This document shows positions 10,497-14,391 of a stretch of 14,391 nucleotides of DNA, in pieces (the stretch's first letter is position 1; every line of letters begins with the position of its first letter). The notes below the pieces were generated by a model, which did no database searches, had not been told where the DNA came from, and saw only the letters and a program-made list of their open reading frames with translations. The stretch covers positions 1 to 14,391 of the forward strand of contig JAFAPJ010000206.1 of assembly GCA_019247255.1 (NCBI GenBank). Reading direction: 5' to 3'. The DNA is from Methylobacteriaceae bacterium (GTDB taxonomy: Bacteria > Pseudomonadota > Alphaproteobacteria > Rhizobiales > Beijerinckiaceae). A program made the translations under genes and the position numbers.

Positions 10497-11386
10497 GCCT
10501 GCTCCTCGGCCTCGCGGCCGGCCTGCTCGGGGCGGCGCCCGCCGTCGCGCATCCGGGCGAGTGGCATCTCGACTCGGGCTGGACGATCGACCCCTGGGTG
10601 GTCGCTCCCCTCGGGCTTTCCCTCCTCGTCTACGCGGCCGGGGCGGCGAGGCTCGCGCGACGCGCCGAGCTCGGACGCGCGGCGCTCGCGCGGCGCAGCC
10701 TGCTCTATGCCGGCGGCTGGGGCTGCCTCACGGTCGCGCTGACCTCGCCGCTGCACGAGGCCGGCGAGCAGCTCTTCACCGCCCATATGGTCGAGCACGA
10801 ACTCGTCATGGCGGTCGCGGCTCCGCTCCTCGCCCTGTCGCGGCCGCTCGGCCCGGCGCTCTGGGCGCTGCCGGCGGATGTCCGGCTTCGGGTCCTCGGT
10901 TTCGGGCGCGCGGCCGTCGGCCCCCTCTGGCGCGGCGCGACCGAGCCCTGGGTCGCGACGACGCTGCACGGCGCCACGATCTGGTTCTGGCACGTCCCGG
11001 CGCTGTTCGACCGCACGGTCGGGAACGTGCCGGTCCACCGGGCCCAGCACATCAGCTTCCTGCTGACCGCCCTCCTGTTCTGGTGGGCGCTGAGCCGCAG
11101 GGCCGGGCGCGGCGTCGCGGCCGGCCATCTTGCGCTCACCATGCTGCATACGGGGCTGCTCGGGGCGCTTCTCGCGCTCGCGCCGCGCGTCCTCTACGGC
11201 GCGCAAACGATCTGCGCGCCGCAATGGGGCCTGACGCCGCTCGAGGATCAGCAGCTCGCCGGGCTGGTGATGTGGGTGCCTGCCGGAACGATCTACGCGG
11301 GCGCGGCGCTCGCCTGCCTGGCGCTGTGGATCCGCCGTTCAGAGCCGATGCTGCCGGGAGGGACTCGTGCGCTCCGGGCGGGCTGA
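10484..11386 (+). CDS. ctaG: Caa3-type oxidase assembly factor (CtaG family membrane protein)
   Basis: A 300-residue polytopic protein. The ATG at 10484 gives a signal-like N-terminus (GLLLGLAAGLLGAAPAVA/H), better than upstream starts that lie inside the preceding gene. About six membrane helices follow. Typical motifs of the caa3_CtaG family are present: SPLHEAGEQLFTAHMVEHEL, LHGATIWFWHVPALFD, HRAQHISFLL and DQQLAGLVMWVPAG. The family is needed for making functional caa3 oxidase in Bacillus. It differs from the Cox11-type CuB chaperone that is also called CtaG. It overlaps both neighbours (13 nt before, 20 nt after). No heme A synthase or Cox11 gene lies in the window, so those functions must be encoded elsewhere. 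Confidence 0.9.
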   Translation: MRALGLLLGLAAGLLGAAPAVAHPGEWHLDSGWTIDPWVVAPLGLSLLVYAAGAARLARRAELGRAALARRSLLYAGGWGCLTVALTSPLHEAGEQLFTAHMVEHELVMAVAAPLLALSRPLGPALWALPADVRLRVLGFGRAAVGPLWRGATEPWVATTLHGATIWFWHVPALFDRTVGNVPVHRAQHISFLLTALLFWWALSRRAGRGVAAGHLALTMLHTGLLGALLALAPRVLYGAQTICAPQWGLTPLEDQQLAGLVMWVPAGTIYAGAALACLALWIRRSEPMLPGGTRALRAG

Positions 11387-11780
11387 GACGCTCGCGCTTC
11401 TCGCGCTCGCGGCGTTCGGCGCGGGATCGTTCGCGTTCGTGCTCGGCTGGCAGAGCTACGAGGCGGCGGCGAAGAGCGCGGCCGTCGCCGTCGCCCTGAC
11501 GGGCGGCGATCCCTCCCGCGCTCCGGCGCTCATCACCCGCTACGGATGCGGCGGCTGCCACGCCGTGCCGGGTGTGCCGGGCGCGGACGGCAAGGTCGGG
11601 CCACCGCTCGCTGCCTTGCGCGAGCGCGTCTATGTGGGCGGCGTCGCCCGCAACACGGGCCCGACGCTCATCCGCTGGATCGTGGCGCCGGACGAACTGT
11701 CCCCGCGCACCGCGATGCCGCGCACCGGCATCTCCGAAGCCGAAGCCAGGGACGTCGCGGCCTTCCTTTACGCGCGCTAG
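11367..11780 (+). CDS. Membrane-anchored or secreted cytochrome c, one heme
   Basis: A 137-residue protein starting at GTG 11367 inside the end of the assembly-factor gene, with GGGAGG about 5 nt upstream. A hydrophobic segment at about 8-28 has no clear cleavage site and probably stays as a membrane anchor. The cytochrome c domain has C61-G-G-C-H65, GKVGPPLAAL, and axial Met117 in TAMPRTGI, ending in the helix EARDVAAFLYAR. It is the last gene of the operon and a second candidate electron donor to the heme c of subunit II. Its stop TAG overlaps the stop of the convergent b561 gene in the palindrome CTAG. Confidence 0.9.
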   Translation: MRSGRAETLALLALAAFGAGSFAFVLGWQSYEAAAKSAAVAVALTGGDPSRAPALITRYGCGGCHAVPGVPGADGKVGPPLAALRERVYVGGVARNTGPTLIRWIVAPDELSPRTAMPRTGISEAEARDVAAFLYAR

Positions 11781-12364
11781 TCGAGGTCATTCCGGCCCGG
11801 GAGCATCCGGCGCAGCACGCCGTCGTGCCAGGCATAATGGTGCAGGAGCGCCGCCCCGGCATGCACGAGCGCGAGCGCCACGAGAACGTTCGCCGCGAGG
11901 TCGTGCCAGCCGTTGATCCGACGCGCGAGGGCCCGGTCTCCTGGCGCCCAGGCGGGCAGCTGGACGAACCCGAAATCCCAGCCTCGGGCAGCCGCGTTCA
12001 GGAGTCCCAACCCGACGACGGCCCCGAGCAGAAGGTACAATCCGTAATGGGTGGCCTTCGCGGCGACGTGAACGAAGCCACGGTCGGCCGCGGGCAGGGC
12101 TCGCCCGCCGCCGAGGCGCCACAGCACGCGCGCCACGAGAACGAGCAGGAGCAGCGTCCCGAGCACGATATGAACGGACCAGAGCGTATGGCGGGCCGGC
12201 CCGCGCGGCACGAACTCCTCGACCTGGGCCATGCCCCAGTTCAGGACGACGATCGCGGCCGTCGCCCAATGCAGCGCGATCGTCGCGCCGTCGTAGCGGC
12301 CGCCCGTGTCGCCGGCCGCCGCGCCGGCGACAAGGCCGCCCCGCAGGCTCCCGCTCTCCGCCAT
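11777..12364 (-). CDS. Cytochrome b561 family membrane protein
   Basis: A 195-residue four-helix membrane protein with GGAGGA about 6 nt before its ATG. Features of the bacterial b561/CybB family: His32 in ALHW at the start of helix 1, His65 in LWSVHIVLG of helix 2, THYGLYLLL in helix 3, and NGWHDLAANVLVALALVHAG with LLHHYAWHDGVLRRM at helix 4 and the C-terminus. Members move electrons across or within the membrane, commonly between quinol and a periplasmic carrier. It lies 82 bp downstream of the diheme cytochrome c on the same strand, suggesting co-transcription and a b561/cytochrome c pair. A GAGGCGC/GTGCCTC hairpin (12395-12411) sits between the two genes. Confidence 0.9.
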   Translation of the reverse strand: MAESGSLRGGLVAGAAAGDTGGRYDGATIALHWATAAIVVLNWGMAQVEEFVPRGPARHTLWSVHIVLGTLLLLVLVARVLWRLGGGRALPAADRGFVHVAAKATHYGLYLLLGAVVGLGLLNAAARGWDFGFVQLPAWAPGDRALARRINGWHDLAANVLVALALVHAGAALLHHYAWHDGVLRRMLPGRNDLD

Positions 12365-12446
12365 CTCGCATCCTCCTGCCCGGCAACGCGCGACGAGGCG
12401 CGGCGTGCCTCCCGGCGGGATGTCGCGGACGACCGCAGGCCAAGCG

Positions 12447-13376
12447 TCAGGGCCGCGTCGTCGGCCGGGCCGGCAGCTCCTTCACGAAGGTCGCGATCGC
12501 CTGGCGGTCCTCGACGGGCAGCTCGCGCATGTTGGCCACCACGTCCGCCATCGTCGAGCCGACGAACCGCAGCTCCGGCGTACGTCCGGAAGACAAGACT
12601 TCGGCGATCTCCCCGACCGACCAGCGGCCGATCCGTCCGGGCGTGATGTTCGGGACGAAGCCGGTCCCGCTCGGATCGACCCCGCCCGCGAAACGCTGGT
12701 TCGCCTTCACGGCATAGAGCAGATTGCGCCCGGAATGGCACTCGGCGCAGTGGCCCATGGCCTCGACGAGGTAATGGCCACGGTTCCAGTCGACGCTCCG
12801 GGTCGGATCGTCCGCGATCGGCCGCCCGTCAAGGAAGAGCGCCTTCCACAGGCCGACGGCGCGACGGATCGAGAAGGGAAACGACAGCTCGTTGCCCGCC
12901 GGCCGCCCTTCGACGGGAGGGAGCGTGCGGAGATAGGCGATGAGGTCGCGCACGTCCTCCCGCCTCATATGGGCGTATTCCGGGTAGGGCAGCACCGGAT
13001 AGTAATGCCGGCCGTCGGGCGAGATGCCGGCGAGGATCGCGTTCGCGAGCGCGACGGCGCTCCAGCTGCCGATCCCGTCCGCCGGATGCGGTGAGATGTT
13101 GGGCACCCGAAAGGTGCCGAAAGGCGATTCGAGCGCGTAGCCGCCGCCGAGCCGGAGCCGGTCGGTCTGTCCCGTGGAGGCGTGGCAGGACGCGCATTGC
13201 GCGGCGTTGAAGACGCGCCGTCCGTTGACCGCGTTCCCGCCCTCGAGCGAGGCGGCGTCCGCCTCCGTCATGGCAGGCCGCGGAGCCGAGAGACGCCAGA
13301 GCGCCCCGGCCGCCACGCCCGCGAGCAGGGCGACAAGCACCGTCAGGCCGGCCAAGGCCGGCCATCGCCGTCGCAT
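12447..13376 (-). CDS. Membrane-anchored diheme cytochrome c
   Basis: A 309-residue protein with an N-terminal anchor or signal (MRRRWPALAG then a hydrophobic run to about 26) and two cytochrome c domains: C61-A-S-C-H65 and C210-A-E-C-H214. Blocks such as FRVPNISPHPADGIGSW, LPYPEYAHMRREDVRDLIAYL and FVPNITPGRIGRWS resemble the cytochrome subunit of membrane alcohol, aldehyde and gluconate dehydrogenases, but those usually carry three hemes and sit beside a dehydrogenase; no such enzyme is adjacent here. Its neighbour is the b561 gene. Start uncertain: the ATG at 13376 gives the best signal sequence, while an ATG at 13415 and an open frame back to 13463 are also possible. Confidence 0.88.
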   Translation of the reverse strand: MRRRWPALAGLTVLVALLAGVAAGALWRLSAPRPAMTEADAASLEGGNAVNGRRVFNAAQCASCHASTGQTDRLRLGGGYALESPFGTFRVPNISPHPADGIGSWSAVALANAILAGISPDGRHYYPVLPYPEYAHMRREDVRDLIAYLRTLPPVEGRPAGNELSFPFSIRRAVGLWKALFLDGRPIADDPTRSVDWNRGHYLVEAMGHCAECHSGRNLLYAVKANQRFAGGVDPSGTGFVPNITPGRIGRWSVGEIAEVLSSGRTPELRFVGSTMADVVANMRELPVEDRQAIATFVKELPARPTTRP

Positions 13377-13378
13377 GA

Positions 13379-13392
13379 GCCCCCGTGGGGGC
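13379..13392 (-). repeat. Short GC hairpin just before the diheme cytochrome c start
   Basis: GCCCCC and GGGGGC face each other around a 2-nt centre, ending 3 nt before the chosen minus-strand ATG. In the mRNA the G-run would also serve as a weak Shine-Dalgarno sequence, so the structure could mask it. It may equally be chance in GC-rich DNA. The rest of the 195-bp divergent gap (to 13571) shows no convincing promoter. Confidence 0.3.
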
Positions 13393-13571
13393 GCGTCTCG
13401 TGCCACAACGCTCATGAACGCTCGGACTGGGGACGGCCCGACCCTCGCACCGCACCTCGGCAAGCTCGGCCGCGGCGATCTGTTCCCGGCGCCGCTCGCC
13501 GGCTACCGAAGGCGGCCATCGTTTCGCCCCGCCTATCCGGCTTAAGGCGGTGGCCTCGTCCAGACCCGCCG

Positions 13572-14360
13572 ATGACCGCTCGACCGAAACGCTCCGCCCT
13601 CCTCGCCCAATACCGCGTGCTCGTCGCGCTGATCCTGCGCGACGTCAAAGCGCGCTGGGGCGGCAAGTCGATCAGCTTCATCATCGCGATCGGCTGGCCG
13701 CTCTCGCACGTCCTGCTGCTGCTGCTGATCTACACAGGGGTCGGCCGACCGGCCCCGGTCGGACAGGACGCGACCCTGTACTTCGCCACCGGCGTGCTGC
13801 CGATGATCCTCTTTCAGTATCCCTCGCGGCTGATGATGCAGTGCGTTCAGATGAACGCGGCGCTGGTCAACTTCCCCATCGTCACGATTCTCGACCTCGT
13901 CATCGCGCGAGCGATCTCCGAGATCTTGATCGCGTTCTCGGTGGCGATCATTCTCGCCTTCCTGCTGTTCGCGTTCGGCTTCGACGTGGTTCCCCGCGAG
14001 CCGAGCACGGCGGCCGCTGCGCTGCTCGCGATCGTGTTCCTGGCCGTCGCGGTCGGCGTGGTCAATTGCGTGCTGATGATCCACATCAAGTTCTGGTTCG
14101 TCGGCTACATCCTGATCAGCATCGTGCTGTACGCCGTCTCCGGGGTTCTCTTCGTGACCGAATACCTGCCGAAGGAGGCCCAGTACTGGCTATCCTTCAA
14201 CCCCCTCGTGCACGGGATCGAGTGGTTCCGCTCCGCTTATTACGAGGGCTACGGGCGCACCATCATCGACGTGAAGTACCTGTTGCTATTCGCCGTCTTC
14301 GCGCTCGCCATCGGGCTCTCGGCCGAGCGCGCGACGCGGCGGTGGGCCGTCCTCGGCTGA
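13572..14360 (+). CDS. ABC-2 type permease for capsule/polysaccharide export
   Basis: A 262-residue inner-membrane protein with six predicted helices, starting at ATG 13572. The N-terminal block LLAQYRVLVALILRDVKARWGGKS and the C-terminal block YWLSFNPLVHGIEWFRSAYYEGY match KpsM/CtrC-type permeases that, with an ATP-binding partner, export capsule or other polysaccharides. Length is typical. Codon use is less extreme in GC than in the oxidase operon, with several ATC/TTC-rich stretches that may only reflect its hydrophobic composition. It is transcribed divergently from the cytochrome genes and is probably the first gene of an export cluster that continues to the right. The ribosome binding site is weak. 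Confidence 0.9.
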   Translation: MTARPKRSALLAQYRVLVALILRDVKARWGGKSISFIIAIGWPLSHVLLLLLIYTGVGRPAPVGQDATLYFATGVLPMILFQYPSRLMMQCVQMNAALVNFPIVTILDLVIARAISEILIAFSVAIILAFLLFAFGFDVVPREPSTAAAALLAIVFLAVAVGVVNCVLMIHIKFWFVGYILISIVLYAVSGVLFVTEYLPKEAQYWLSFNPLVHGIEWFRSAYYEGYGRTIIDVKYLLLFAVFALAIGLSAERATRRWAVLG

Positions 14361-14381
14361 GGCGGCGACGGCCTTCAGCGC

Positions 14382-14391
14382 AAGGGAGATG
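14382..14391 (+). promoter_or_regulatory. Probable ribosome binding site of the next gene
   Basis: AAGGGAG (14382-14388) directly abuts an ATG at the last three bases of the window. With no spacer the ATG itself is a doubtful start; more likely the sequence serves a start a few bases beyond the window, probably the ATP-binding partner of the permease. Confidence 0.35.

Overview
The window is very GC-rich (roughly 70% by eye), gene-dense DNA with GTG/TTG starts and overlapping genes. The gene content (a DUF1491 protein, a short protein with an LLFTGVRYSR motif, a PAS histidine kinase, an XoxF/MxaF-like propeller) suggests an alphaproteobacterium, probably Rhizobiales and perhaps Methylobacteriaceae. 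That assignment is an inference from protein style. I see no rRNA, tRNA, insertion sequence or CRISPR array.

Left part (1-4297): a secreted protein cut by the window edge (minus strand), then, after a gap holding a nested inverted repeat, a plus-strand series: a membrane PAS sensor histidine kinase, a membrane-anchored peptidoglycan-binding-domain protein (ATGA overlap with the kinase), a DUF1491 protein, a 68-residue conserved-looking small protein and an orphan lipoprotein, closed by a hairpin that could terminate transcription.

Centre (4403-11780): eight plus-strand genes in which every start overlaps the preceding stop or coding end. In order they encode an alcohol-dehydrogenase-like eight-bladed propeller, a lipoprotein cytochrome c, a caa3-type oxidase subunit II with CuA and a fused cytochrome c, subunit I, a short subunit III, an unidentified three-helix membrane protein, a CtaG-type assembly factor and a further cytochrome c. 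This looks like a self-contained terminal oxidase with its own electron-delivery chain. Two members are unusual. The propeller keeps the MxaF/XoxF fold signature but has lost the catalytic Asp, the lanthanide Asp, the Asn metal ligand, the PQQ-contacting Arg and the tryptophan region, while gaining histidines at two of these places. Subunit I keeps all heme and CuB ligands and the helix-VI Glu but has Asn for the D-channel Asp and Gln for the K-channel Lys.

Right part: convergent with the operon, and sharing a CTAG double stop with it, lie a cytochrome b561 and a diheme cytochrome c on the minus strand, which may form a second electron-input module. Divergent from these is an ABC-2 permease of the capsule/polysaccharide export type, probably the first gene of an export operon that continues beyond the window.
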